Positions 9,241-18,009 of a stretch of 64,000 bases of DNA are shown here, piece after piece. The translations under genes were made by a program, and so were the position numbers. This DNA comes from DASSSQ01 sp963839285 (GTDB taxonomy: Bacteria > Actinomycetota > Thermoleophilia > Gaiellales > Gaiellaceae), in contig CAWIUN010000020.1 of the NCBI GenBank assembly GCA_963839285.1, positions 744,001 through 808,000 on the forward strand, in the 5' to 3' direction. Numbering within the stretch: position 1 is the stretch's first letter; every line of letters begins with the position of its first letter. The notes beneath the pieces were generated by a model that saw nothing but the letters and a program-made list of their open reading frames with translations, did not search any database and was not told the origin of the DNA.

Positions 9241-10995
9241 ATGAAGAGTCGAGCCTCCCTACGCCTCACCGGGATGCTGGTCGCGACCGCCTTCTGCACC
9301 GTGCTCGTCGCGGGCGCGCAGGCGCGCACCGACCGGCAGGCCGGGCCGTCGGCGGCCGCCGCGAAGGCGCACACGTGCCTCGTGATGACCGGCTCGGGCG
9401 ACCCCGTGTTCGTCCGGAACTTCAACCCCTACACGGCCACGAGCCTGCCGAGCGGCGCCTTCGTGCGCGGCAACATGTACGAGCCGCTCGTGATCACGAC
9501 CCTCGGCGGCCGCAACCAGGTGCCGTGGCTCGCGCAGAGCTTCAAGTGGTCGAACGGCAACAAGACCCTGACGCTGAACCTCCGCAAGGGCGTCCGCTGG
9601 TCGGACGGCAAGCCGCTGACGGCGACGGACGTGCTCTACAGCCTCACGGCCGGCAAGCAGAACAAGGTGATGGACATGATCGGCGTCTACCGCGCCGGCT
9701 CGAACATCGCCTCGGTCAAGAAGACCGGCAACTACCAGGTGCAGATCAACCTGAAGACGCCGGACTCGCAGTTCATCGCCGCCAACCTCAACCTCCAGTT
9801 CGTCGTCCCGCGGCACGTCTTCTCGAAGATCGCGAACGTCGAGACCTGGACGAACCCGAACCCGGTCTCCTCCGGGCCCTTCAACCGGATCACGCGCTTC
9901 ACGAGCCAGGACTACGTGCTGGGCAAGAACCTGCACTACTGGAAGGCCGGCGCGCCGAAGATCCCCTGCATCGAGTACGTGCAGGCGGCCTCGAACGACT
10001 CCGCCCTGCTCCTGATCCAGAGCGGCCAGGTGGACTGGACGCACAACTTCGTCCCGAACGTCGAGAAGGCCTACATCGCCAAGGACAAGAAGCACTTCCA
10101 CGCGTTCTACGCGACGACGGCCTACCCGATCGGGCTGATGCTCGACACGACCGAGTACCCGTACTCGATCGTCGCCTTCCGGAAGGCGCTCTCGCTCGCG
10201 ATCAACCGGAACGACGTCTCCAAGCTCGGTGAGTACGGCTACGCGCCGCCCGCCGACGCGGTCGGGCTGAACGGCCTCTTCCCGCAGTGGGTCACCGACG
10301 CCAAGGTGAAGGCGCAGGCGAAGGCGATGGCGACCTACAACGTGTCGGGGGCGAAGCAGCTCCTGACGCAGAACGGCTTCACCTACAAGGGCAGCGACCT
10401 GATCGACCCGAAGGGCAACAAGGTCAAGCTCGACCTGCACGTGATCTCGGGCTGGTCGGACTGGGTCGCCTCGCTGCAGATCATCACGAAGAACCTGCAG
10501 GCGATCGGGATCGACTCGAACGTCAAGCTCGAGCCGGACTGGGGCTCCTGGTACCCGAACGCGGCCGCGACGAAGAACCCGACCCTGCTCTGGCAGGTCG
10601 CCTCCGCCGGCTCGCCGTACGGCTACTTCTTCTCGATGATGCACAAGAACGCGTTCGTCGGCTCCGGCCTCGACGCGACCAACACGGGCAACTGGATCCA
10701 CTACTCGAACCAGACGGCCACCGGCCTGCTCGACCAGTGGAAGGTGACGCTCGACCTCGCCAAGCAGAAGAAGATCGCCACCCAGCTCGAGCAGCTCTGG
10801 CTCGACCAGCTGCCGATGGTGCCGCTCTTCCTCGGCCCGCGCTGGTCGACCTACAGCACCAAGTACTTCCACTGCTTCGCGACGCCGAAGAACTTCTACG
10901 GCGATCCGATCTTCACGACCTTCCCCGACAACGTCCTGTCGTTCACCTCGATCTGCCCCGGCGGCACGGTCGAGCCCCAGACAGGCGTCAGCTAG
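9241..10995 (+). CDS. ABC importer substrate-binding protein, SBP_bac_5 (peptide/oligosaccharide) family
   Basis: 584 residues with a Sec signal peptide (about 1-29, ending GAQA) and no lipobox. The large two-lobe family 5 binding fold is shown by NMYEPLVIT, LNLRKGVRWSDGKPLTATDV and FRKALSLAINR. Family 5 proteins bind peptides or, in some lineages, cello- and other oligosaccharides. The beta-glucosidase at the end of this operon and the LacI repressor upstream argue for a beta-glucoside oligosaccharide rather than a peptide (inference). It is the first gene of the operon, with AAGGAAG as SD site before ATG 9241. Confidence 0.9.
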   Translation: MKSRASLRLTGMLVATAFCTVLVAGAQARTDRQAGPSAAAAKAHTCLVMTGSGDPVFVRNFNPYTATSLPSGAFVRGNMYEPLVITTLGGRNQVPWLAQSFKWSNGNKTLTLNLRKGVRWSDGKPLTATDVLYSLTAGKQNKVMDMIGVYRAGSNIASVKKTGNYQVQINLKTPDSQFIAANLNLQFVVPRHVFSKIANVETWTNPNPVSSGPFNRITRFTSQDYVLGKNLHYWKAGAPKIPCIEYVQAASNDSALLLIQSGQVDWTHNFVPNVEKAYIAKDKKHFHAFYATTAYPIGLMLDTTEYPYSIVAFRKALSLAINRNDVSKLGEYGYAPPADAVGLNGLFPQWVTDAKVKAQAKAMATYNVSGAKQLLTQNGFTYKGSDLIDPKGNKVKLDLHVISGWSDWVASLQIITKNLQAIGIDSNVKLEPDWGSWYPNAAATKNPTLLWQVASAGSPYGYFFSMMHKNAFVGSGLDATNTGNWIHYSNQTATGLLDQWKVTLDLAKQKKIATQLEQLWLDQLPMVPLFLGPRWSTYSTKYFHCFATPKNFYGDPIFTTFPDNVLSFTSICPGGTVEPQTGVS

Positions 10996-11014
10996 GAGAA
11001 ACGGAACCGCCTCT

Positions 11015-11048
11015 CCGACGGGCGGGTGGGAAACCGCCCGCCCGTCGG
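11015..11048 (+). terminator. Intercistronic stem-loop between binding protein and permease genes
   Basis: CCGACGGGCGGG (11015-11026) pairs perfectly with CCCGCCCGTCGG (11037-11048) around a 10-nt loop. No T-run follows. Such hairpins after the binding-protein gene commonly protect its mRNA or attenuate read-through into the permeases. Confidence 0.6.
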
Positions 11049-11063
11049 GGAGACTTCCGGTGA

Positions 11064-12056
11064 ATGGCGATGCGCTGGTTCCTCAGACGACTCGGCTTCT
11101 ACGCCTTCGCCCTCTGGGTCGCGGTCACGCTGAACTTCCTGCTGCCGCGCCTGATGCCGGGCGACCCGCTCTCCGGGATGCTCTCCCGGCTGACGCCGGC
11201 GCAGCTGCAGGCGAACCCCGGCATCGTCGACGCCTACCGCACGATGCTGGGCGTCAAGGACGAGTCCCTCTGGGCCGCCTACCCGCGCTACCTGAAGGAC
11301 GTGGCGACGCTCGACTTCGGGATCTCGACCTCGAACTACCCGGCGCGCGTCTCCGAGGTGATCGGGCGCACCCTCCCCTACTCGATCGCGCTCGTCGGCG
11401 TCGCCTTCCTGCTCGCATTCGTCCTCGGGATCACCGTCGGCATGGTCGCGGCCTGGCGCCGCGGCGGCTTCACCGACAACGTCGTCGTGCCGGCGCTGAT
11501 GTCGCTCGGCGCGTTCCCCGCCTTCTTCACCGCCCTCGTCGCCGTCTACTTCCTCGGCCTGAAGGCGCACTGGTTCCCGCTCCAGCACGCCTACGCCAAC
11601 GACGTCGAGCCGGGCGCCAACTGGGCCTTCCTCTCGAGCGCGTTCCGGCACGCGCAGCTGCCGCTGCTCGTCGTCGTGCTCGTCTACGCCGGCGGCTGGG
11701 TGCTGAACATGCGCACGGTCATGATCAACACGATCGAGGAGGACTACGTCGCGATGGCGAAGGCGAAGGGCCTGCGCGACCGCCGCGTCATGACCCGCTA
11801 CGCCGGCCGGAACGCGATCCTGCCGCCGCTGAACGGCTTCGCGGCGCAGTTCGCGACCGCGGTCGGCGGCCTCGTCTTCGTCGAGTTCGTCTTCAGCTAC
11901 CCCGGCGCCGGCTACACGCTCCAGCAGGCGGCGCTCGGCAGCGACTACCCGCTGACGCAGGCGCTGCTGCTCGTCTTCGCCGTCTGCGTGATCGTCGCGA
12001 ACCTGATCATGGACGTCCTCAACATCGTCCTCGACCCGCGGGTCCGGGCCTCCTGA
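11064..12056 (+). CDS. ABC importer permease, DppB/OppB type
   Basis: 330 residues. The N-terminal helix is followed by LNFLLPRLMPGDPLSGML, the DppB hallmark, then five more membrane segments and the EAA loop EEDYVAMAKAKGLRDRRVMTRYAGRN-type sequence (only the first part is quoted). It forms the membrane channel with the next gene. A second in-frame ATG lies two codons in. Its stop overlaps the ATG of the next permease (TGATGG), indicating translational coupling. Confidence 0.92.
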   Translation: MAMRWFLRRLGFYAFALWVAVTLNFLLPRLMPGDPLSGMLSRLTPAQLQANPGIVDAYRTMLGVKDESLWAAYPRYLKDVATLDFGISTSNYPARVSEVIGRTLPYSIALVGVAFLLAFVLGITVGMVAAWRRGGFTDNVVVPALMSLGAFPAFFTALVAVYFLGLKAHWFPLQHAYANDVEPGANWAFLSSAFRHAQLPLLVVVLVYAGGWVLNMRTVMINTIEEDYVAMAKAKGLRDRRVMTRYAGRNAILPPLNGFAAQFATAVGGLVFVEFVFSYPGAGYTLQQAALGSDYPLTQALLLVFAVCVIVANLIMDVLNIVLDPRVRAS

Positions 12057-13062
12057 TGGCCGTGCCGGGGACCGACGTCCGCGCGCTCGAGCTGCCCGCC
12101 TCGCGGCCCGTCGCCGAGCGCGGCCGCCGCCGGCTCGTCCCCGGCTGGCTGCGGCTGCTGCTCTCGAACCCGAAGTCCCGCGGCGGCATCGTCGTGCTCG
12201 GGACGATGGTCACGGTCGCGCTCGCGGCCCCGCTGCTCGCCCGCCAGGACCCGCAGGAGTCGCTCGGCCTCCTCGGCGCCCGCCAGCCGCCGAGCTTCCA
12301 GCACTGGTTCGGGACGACCGACCAGGGCTACGACATCTTCTCGCAGGTCGTCTGGGGCGCCCGGACGTCGCTGCTGCTCGGCGCGGCCGCCGCCGTCCTC
12401 GCGACGGTGCTCGCGACGACGCTCGGGATCCTCGCCGCCTACGCCGGCGGCGTCGTCGACGACGCGATCACCTTCCTCGCGAACGTCTTCCTCGTGATCC
12501 CGACGATCCCGCTCCTGATCGTCATCTCCGCCTACCTGCCGCGAAGGGGACGACGACGATGGTGCTGATCCTCGGGCTGACGATGTGGGCCTGGGAGGCG
12601 CGGATCCTGCGCGGGCAGGCGCTGACGCTCCGCAACCGCGACTTCGTGCTCGCGGCGAAGGTCGCGGGCGAGTCCACCTGGCGGATCGTCTTCGGCGAGA
12701 TCGTCCCGAACATGATCAGCCGGATCGCCGCCGCCTTCGTGCTCGTCTTCTACGTCGCCGTCCTGACCGCCGCCGGCCTCGAGTTCCTCGGGCTCGGCGA
12801 CATGAACGCGACGAGCTGGGGCGTGACGATGTACTGGGCGCAGGTCAACTCGACCGTGCTCCAGGGCGAGTGGTGGCCGTTCTTCTTCCCCGGGCTCGCG
12901 CTCGCGATCACCGTCGCCGGGCTGGTCTTCATCCTCGCCGGCGTCGACGAGGTCTCGAACCCGCGGCTCCGGCAGCAGCACCGGCGGCGGCACCTCGCGC
13001 GGCGGCTCTGGCGCGCGCTCGTCGGCGGCCGTCCGGCGGCGCGGATCGGAGAGGCGGAGTGA
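12056..13062 (+). CDS. ABC importer permease, DppC/OppC type (one frame change)
   Basis: The N-terminal part (ATG 12056) has the DppC features NPKSRGGIVVLGTMV, FGTTDQGYDIFSQVVWGARTS and six hydrophobic segments. After SAYLP near 12542 the frame shifts by one missing base and resumes as KGTTTMVLILGLTMWAWEAR, with the EAA-loop region LRNRDFVLAAKVAGESTWRI and the conserved GLEFLGLGDMNATSWG. The C-terminal tail is arginine-rich. Both halves are intact, so an assembly deletion is the simplest explanation. Confidence 0.88.
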
Positions 13063-13093
13063 GCGGCAGGCCCGACCCACGCGTGGAGCGGGC

Positions 13094-14143
13094 ATGAGCG
13101 CGCCCCTGCTCGAGCTGAAGGGCCTGACCGTCGACTACGTGATCGCCGGAGCCGGCGACGAGGTCAGACGCGTCCGGGCGGTCGACGGCGTCGACCTGAC
13201 GATCGAGGCGGGCGAGATCGTCGGCCTCGCGGGCGAGTCGGGCTGCGGCAAGTCGACGACCGCGAACGCGATCCTGCAGATCCTGCGGCCGCCGGCGCAG
13301 CTCTCGGGCGGCGAGATCCGCTTCCAGGGCCGCAACCTCGCCGGCCTCTCCGAGGAGGAGCTGCGCCGCTTCCGCTGGCGGAACGTCTCGATGGTCTTCC
13401 AGAGCGCCATGAACGCGCTCAACCCGGTCATGCGCGTCGGCGACCAGTTCGTCGACATGATGCGCGCGCACGAGCCGGTCTCCTCGCGCGACGCGCTCGC
13501 GCGGGCCGGCGAGCTGCTCGAGCTCGTCGGCATCGACGCGCGCCGCCTCCGCGCCTACCCGCACGAGCTCTCCGGCGGCATGCGGCAGCGGGTGATCATC
13601 GCGATGGCGCTGGCGCTGAAGCCGGAGCTCGTGATCATGGACGAGCCGACGACCGCCCTCGACGTCGTCGTCCAGCGCGAGATCCTGCAGGAGATCGAGG
13701 CGCTGAAGCACGACTTCGGCTTCGCGGTGCTCTTCATCACGCACGACCTGTCGCTGCTGCTCGAGTTCGCCGACCGCGTCGCGATCATGTACGCGGGCGA
13801 GGTGACCGAGCTGGCGCCCGCGGAGACGCTCTTCCGCAACCCGCTCCACCCCTACACGGTCGGGCTGATGAGCTCGTTCCCGCCGCTGACCGGGCCGGTG
13901 ACGCCGATGACGGGGATCCCCGGGGCGCCGCCCGACCTGGCCGCGCCGCCGGCGGGCTGCCGCTTCCACCCGCGCTGCCCCCACTGCCTGCCCGACGACG
14001 CGGAGGTCTTCGCGCTGCAGACGAGCGTGCGGCCGCCGCTGCTCGAGGCGGAGCCGGAGCACCTCGTCGCCTGCCACCGCGTCGGCGGCCGCGTGCCGGG
14101 GCGGCTCGACGAGGCCGCGTCGCTGCCGGGGCGGACGGCATGA
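13094..14143 (+). CDS. ABC importer ATPase, DppD/OppD type
   Basis: 349 residues: Walker A GESGCGKST, Q-loop VFQSAMNALNPV, signature LSGGMRQRVIIAMAL, Walker B ELVIMDEPTTALD. The oligopeptide/oligosaccharide-specific C-terminal extension has the cysteine motif CRFHPRCPHC that in this family binds a [4Fe-4S] cluster, together with later cysteines. It pairs with the next gene as a heterodimer of nucleotide-binding subunits. The start context GGAGCGGGC-ATG is repeated almost exactly before the next ATPase. Confidence 0.92.
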   Translation: MSAPLLELKGLTVDYVIAGAGDEVRRVRAVDGVDLTIEAGEIVGLAGESGCGKSTTANAILQILRPPAQLSGGEIRFQGRNLAGLSEEELRRFRWRNVSMVFQSAMNALNPVMRVGDQFVDMMRAHEPVSSRDALARAGELLELVGIDARRLRAYPHELSGGMRQRVIIAMALALKPELVIMDEPTTALDVVVQREILQEIEALKHDFGFAVLFITHDLSLLLEFADRVAIMYAGEVTELAPAETLFRNPLHPYTVGLMSSFPPLTGPVTPMTGIPGAPPDLAAPPAGCRFHPRCPHCLPDDAEVFALQTSVRPPLLEAEPEHLVACHRVGGRVPGRLDEAASLPGRTA

Positions 14144-14207
14144 GCGGTAGGCTCGACGGACGCTCGCAGAGAGCGGAGGCGGCGGCTTGCCGGCGCCGGG
14201 AGCGGGC

Positions 14208-15202
14208 ATGAGCGCCGCGCCCGAGCTCGAGGTCGTCGGCCTCAGCAAGCACTTCTCCGCGGGCGCCGGCGGCCGCTTCTGGGCCCGCCGCGGCCGGCTG
14301 CACGCGGTCGACGACGTCAGCTTCACGCTGCGCCCCGGCACGATCACCGCCCTCGTGGGCGAGAGCGGCAGCGGCAAGAGCACCGTCGCGCGCGTGCTCG
14401 CGCACCTCTACGAGCCGAGCGAGGGCTCCGTCCGCTTCGGGGGCCGCGAGGCGACCCGGATCCGGCGTCGGCGCGAGCTGCTCCGCTACCGCTCGCAGGT
14501 GCAGATGATCTTCCAGGATCCGTTCGGCTCCCTGAACCCGGCGCGGACCGTCCGCCACCACCTGGAGCGGCCGCTCCGGATCCACCGGGTCGTGCCGCGG
14601 AGCCAGATCGACGAGCGCGTGCTCGAGCTGCTCGAGACCGTCGGCCTCGTGCCGCCGGCCGAGATCGCGGCCAAGTACCCGCACGAGCTCTCGGGCGGTC
14701 AGCGGCAGCGCGTCGCGATCGCGCGGGCGCTCGCGGTCGAGCCCGTCGTCCTGCTCGCCGACGAGCCGATCTCGATGCTGGACGTCTCGATCCGGATCGG
14801 GATCCTCAACCTGATGACGAAGCTGAAGGAAGAGCGCGGGCTCGCGTTCCTCTACGTCACGCACGACCTCGCGAGCGCGCGCTACCTCGCCGACCGGATG
14901 CTCGTCATGTACGCCGGCCAGATCGTCGAGGAGGGACCGACCGAGCAGGTGCTCGCGGAGCCGCTGCACCCCTACACGCGGCTGCTCCGCTCGGCCGTCC
15001 CCGACCCCCACGCCGGCCTGCGCAGCACGCGGATCGAGCTGCACCGGCGCTCGCACGCCGCGGTCGACCCCGGTGCGGGCTGCCGCTTCCGCGAGCGCTG
15101 CCCGCTCGCCGTGGCCGCCTGCGAGACGGTCGATCCCGCGCTCGTCGAGGCCCGTCCCGGCCACGCCGCGCGCTGCCTCGTCACCGTCCCTCCGGCCCCT
15201 GA
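14208..15202 (+). CDS. ABC importer ATPase, DppF/OppF type (stop lost by frame change)
   Basis: Walker A GESGSGKST, Q-loop MIFQDPFGSLNP, signature LSGGQRQRVAIARAL, Walker B VVLLADEPISMLD, and the C-terminal motif GCRFRERCPLAVAAC. ATG 14208 follows GGGAGCGGGC; an in-frame TTG lies 7 codons upstream. The conserved protein ends about VTVPPAP, yet the frame has no stop there. TGA at 15200-15202 or 15209-15211 is reached if one base is missing shortly before, giving about 331 residues. Otherwise the frame would run uselessly through the glycosidase. Confidence 0.88.
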
Positions 15203-15234
15203 CCCCTGTGAACCCCCCGAACCCGAGGTACACC

Positions 15235-16576
15235 ATGTCCGAGTTCCCTGCCGACTTCCTCTGGGGCGCCGCCACCGCCTCGTACCAGATCGAGGGCGCC
15301 GTGGCCGAGGACGGCCGCGGCGAGAGCATCTGGGACCGCTTCTGCGCCACCCCCGGCAAGGTGCGCAACGGCGAGTCCGGCGCGATCGCCTGCGACTTCT
15401 ACCACCGCTATCCCGAGGACGTCGCGCTCGCCCGCTCGCTCGGCCTCGACGCCTTCCGCTTCTCGATCGCCTGGCCGCGGGTCATCCCGGAGGGGCGCGG
15501 CGCCGTCAACGTGCGCGGGCTCGACTTCTACGACCGCCTCGTCGACGAGATCCTCGCCAACGGGATGGTGCCGTTCCCGACCCTCTACCACTGGGACCTG
15601 CCGCAGGTGCTCGAGGACGAGGGCGGCTGGCCCGTCCGCTCGACGGCCGAGGCCTTCGTCCCCTACGTGGAGGCGGTCGCGGCACGGCTCGGCGACCGGA
15701 TCGGCCACTGGATCACGATCAACGAGCCCTTCGTGGCCGCCTGGCTCGGCTACTCGTGGGGCTGGCACGCACCGGGCCGCACGGACGAGCCGGACGCGGT
15801 CGCCGCCGCGCACCACCTGCTGCTCTCGCACGGCTGGGCGACCGAGGTGCTGCGGCGGGAGTGCCCGCAGGCCCAGGTCGGGATCACGCTCGACCTCTCG
15901 CAGGTCTATCCGGCCAGCGAGTCGGAGGTCGACCTCGCCGCCGCGCACGAGGTGGACGGGCTCCACAACCGCTGGTACCTCGACCCGGTCTTCCACGGCC
16001 GCTACCCCGAGGACATGCTCGAGCGCTTCCACCCGCCCGTCGAGGACGGCGACCTGGAGGCGATCTCGGCGCCGCTCGACTTCCTCGGGGTCAACAACTA
16101 CTCGCGCTGGGTCGTGCAGGCGAACCCGGCCGGCGGCGAGCCGCTGCGGCTGCGCGACGCCGAGAGCCGCTTCACCGACATGGGCTGGGAGGTCTTCCCC
16201 GAGGGGATGCACCGGCTGCTCGTCCGCGTCCGCGACGACTACGGCCCGCGGGCGATCTACGTGACCGAGAACGGCGCCGCCTACTCCGACCTGCTCGGCC
16301 ACGACGAACGCGTCGACGACCTCGAGCGGCAGGAGTTCCTCGCCGAGTACATCGGGGCGATCGGACGGCGCGCTCGAGGACGGCGTCCCCGTCGCGGGCT
16401 ACTTCGTCTGGTCGCTGCTCGACAACTTCGAGTGGGCGCACGGGTACTGGAAGCGGTTCGGGATCGTCTACGTCGACTATCCGACGCTGCGGCGGATCCC
16501 GAAGCGCTCCGCCTACTGGTACCGCGACTTCATCGCGGCCCGGCGGGCCCCGACCGCGGGGGCGGCGCCCGGCTAG
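15235..16576 (+). CDS. Glycoside hydrolase family 1 beta-glucosidase (one frame change)
   Basis: The N-terminal FPADFLWGAATASYQIEGA is the GH1 signature. The acid/base Glu164 lies in TINEPFVAAW and the nucleophile Glu345 in IYVTENGAAY. The frame shifts near 16365 (one extra base in ATCGGACGG) and resumes with EDGVPVAGYFVWSLLDNFEW, the family C-terminal signature, ending at TAG 16574. No signal peptide, so it hydrolyses imported cello-oligosaccharides or other beta-glucosides in the cytoplasm. It is the last gene of the importer operon under probable LacI control. Confidence 0.93.
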
Positions 16577-16584
16577 ACGATCCG

Positions 16585-17034
16585 CTAGATCCGCGCCGCG
16601 GCGGGCGCGCGCACGTCGACCGTCAGCTCGACCGGCACCGAGAGCGCCTCCGAGACGAGGCAGCCCTGCTCGGCGCGCCGGCAGGCGTCGCCGAGCGCCT
16701 CGGCGTGCTCCTCGTCGGTCTCGACCGTGACGTCGAGCCGCACCGAGGTGAAGCCGAAGGCCCGCTCGCCCGGGCCGACGCGGCCGACGCCGGCGACCGA
16801 CATCGCCTGCAGCGGGATCTCCCGGCGCTCGCAGATCGCGACGAGCGTGACGGCGAAGCACGAGGCGGCGGCGCCGACGAGGAAGTCCTCGGGGCTCCAG
16901 ACGCGCTCGATGCCGCTGCCGAACTCCGGCGGCGTCGCCACGTCGATCGCGTGCTTGTCCGGCGCGCGCGCGACCACGCGCTTGCCGCCGATCCACTCGA
17001 CGTCGACCGGGAACTCGAACTCCTTCGCCTTCAT
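16585..17034 (-). CDS. OsmC-family peroxidase-like protein
   Basis: 149 residues, typical OsmC length. The two conserved redox cysteines are Cys59 (GAAASCFAVTL) and Cys125 (EQGCLVSEAL), so a thiol-dependent hydroperoxide reduction is expected. It is divergent from an ArsR-type regulator across 93 bp that contain an inverted repeat, suggesting redox- or thiol-responsive control. It is convergent with the beta-glucosidase. Confidence 0.9.
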   Translation of the reverse strand: MKAKEFEFPVDVEWIGGKRVVARAPDKHAIDVATPPEFGSGIERVWSPEDFLVGAAASCFAVTLVAICERREIPLQAMSVAGVGRVGPGERAFGFTSVRLDVTVETDEEHAEALGDACRRAEQGCLVSEALSVPVELTVDVRAPAAARI

Positions 17035-17086
17035 CGCCCACCTCCGGGCCGCGGGTTGCCGTCACCGCCATTCTCGGCTACCGTAC

Positions 17087-17106
17087 AACTACACGGTTTA
17101 GTAGTT
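17087..17106. promoter_or_regulatory. ArsR-type operator candidate between osmC and arsR
   Basis: AACTAC-N8-GTAGTT is a perfect 6-bp inverted repeat upstream of both the osmC-like gene and the ArsR gene. A closely similar site, AACTAT-N8-ATAGTA, lies at 21255-21274 upstream of the thioredoxin gene. Confidence 0.5.
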
Positions 17107-17127
17107 TTCCCCGATCCTGACGCGAGG

Positions 17128-17464
17128 ATGCCGCTTCCCCACCCACTCCCGGACGAGCTGGTCGAGCTGATCGCCGCGCGCTTCCGCGCGATCGCCGAGC
17201 CGACCCGGATCCGCCTGCTCGACCGCCTGCGCGGCGGCGAGGCGACCGTCCAGCAGCTGACCGAGGAGCTCGGCTCCTCGCAGCAGAACGTCTCCAAGCA
17301 CCTCTCCGTGCTCGCGACGAACGGCATCGTCGCGCGGCGCAAGGAGGGGAACTACGTCTGGTACCGGGTCGTCGACGAGGGCGTCTTCCGCCTCTGCGAG
17401 GACGTGTGCGGCAGCGTCGAGCGGCAGCTCGACGAGCTCCGCAGCGTGCTCGGGCAGCTCCTAG
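17128..17464 (+). CDS. ArsR-family winged-helix regulator (C-terminal frame change)
   Basis: The core is FRAIAEPTRIRLLDRLRGGE, TVQQLTEELGSSQQNVSKHL and RRKEGNYVWYRV, a standard ArsR winged helix. No classical alpha3 or alpha5 metal site is visible; a CEDVC pair near residue 92 could be redox-active (inference). The frame lacks a stop before a strong terminator. TAG at 17462-17464 is reached if one base upstream is extra, giving about 112 residues ending LGQLL-like. It probably represses the divergent osmC-like gene. Confidence 0.8.
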
Positions 17465-17482
17465 CAGCGCGCCTCGAAAAGC

Positions 17483-17509
17483 GGAGGGGGCCGCGGAGCG
17501 GCCCCCTCC
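17483..17509 (+). terminator. Stem-loop terminator after the ArsR gene
   Basis: GGAGGGGGCCGC pairs perfectly with GCGGCCCCCTCC (12 bp) around the loop GGA. It lies between the ArsR gene and the convergent small secreted-protein gene and could serve both strands; no T-run is present. Confidence 0.75.
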
Positions 17510-17514
17510 CGCCG

Positions 17515-17823
17515 TCACGGGACGATGCCCGCAGGGGGCTGGGCCCAGGCGTAGTCGGCGCCCGGGGGCAGCGTGGCCGTTCCCGACGCCGGGACCGTCG
17601 GCGTCGGCGTCGTCCGGTCACCCGTGTAATCGGGCGCACCGGCGACGATCGGGATCCAGGCGGGCGGCTGCCCCCAACCGTAGGCAGGCGGGGCAACCGT
17701 GACGGCGATCCTCGCCGGGAGCTGGACCTGCACCGGGGTCGGCGCCCAGGGGTACTCGGACGCTGCCGCCGGTGCGGCAAGGGCCAGCACGGCGAGTGCT
17801 GGAAGCATTCGCGTGATTCGCAT
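17515..17823 (-). CDS. Small secreted Pro/Trp-rich protein of unknown function
   Basis: 102 residues beginning MRITRMLPALAVLALAAPAAA, a clear signal peptide cleaved about residue 22. The mature part is rich in Pro, Trp and Tyr with loose repeats (YGWGQPPAW, DYAWAQPPAG). I recognise no domain. ATG 17823 is preferred to the ATG 24 bp upstream because it follows AAAGGAGG. It ends next to the ArsR terminator. Probably an exported structural or wall-associated peptide, but that is only inference. Confidence 0.7.
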   Translation of the reverse strand: MRITRMLPALAVLALAAPAAASEYPWAPTPVQVQLPARIAVTVAPPAYGWGQPPAWIPIVAGAPDYTGDRTTPTPTVPASGTATLPPGADYAWAQPPAGIVP

Positions 17824-18009
17824 CGTGCCTCCTTTCCCTCTCAGCATCGCCCCTGCAAATCGGGCGAAAAGGGGCGGGGGCGCCGGATCAGTAGTCCGGA
17901 GCGGAAGATCGGTGTCTACCCGGACGAGCCGGCGGCCGCGCGGCGCTCGACTCTTCCCGGCGGAGCCTCGCGGGGAAGCTCCGACGCGGCGTCGGCTGGC
18001 CGTGCAGTC

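Noticed and set aside
17848..18009. A gene between the small secreted protein and ppc
   Set aside because: Only short unsupported frames are present; probably promoter sequence for the secreted-protein gene and the ppc 3' region.
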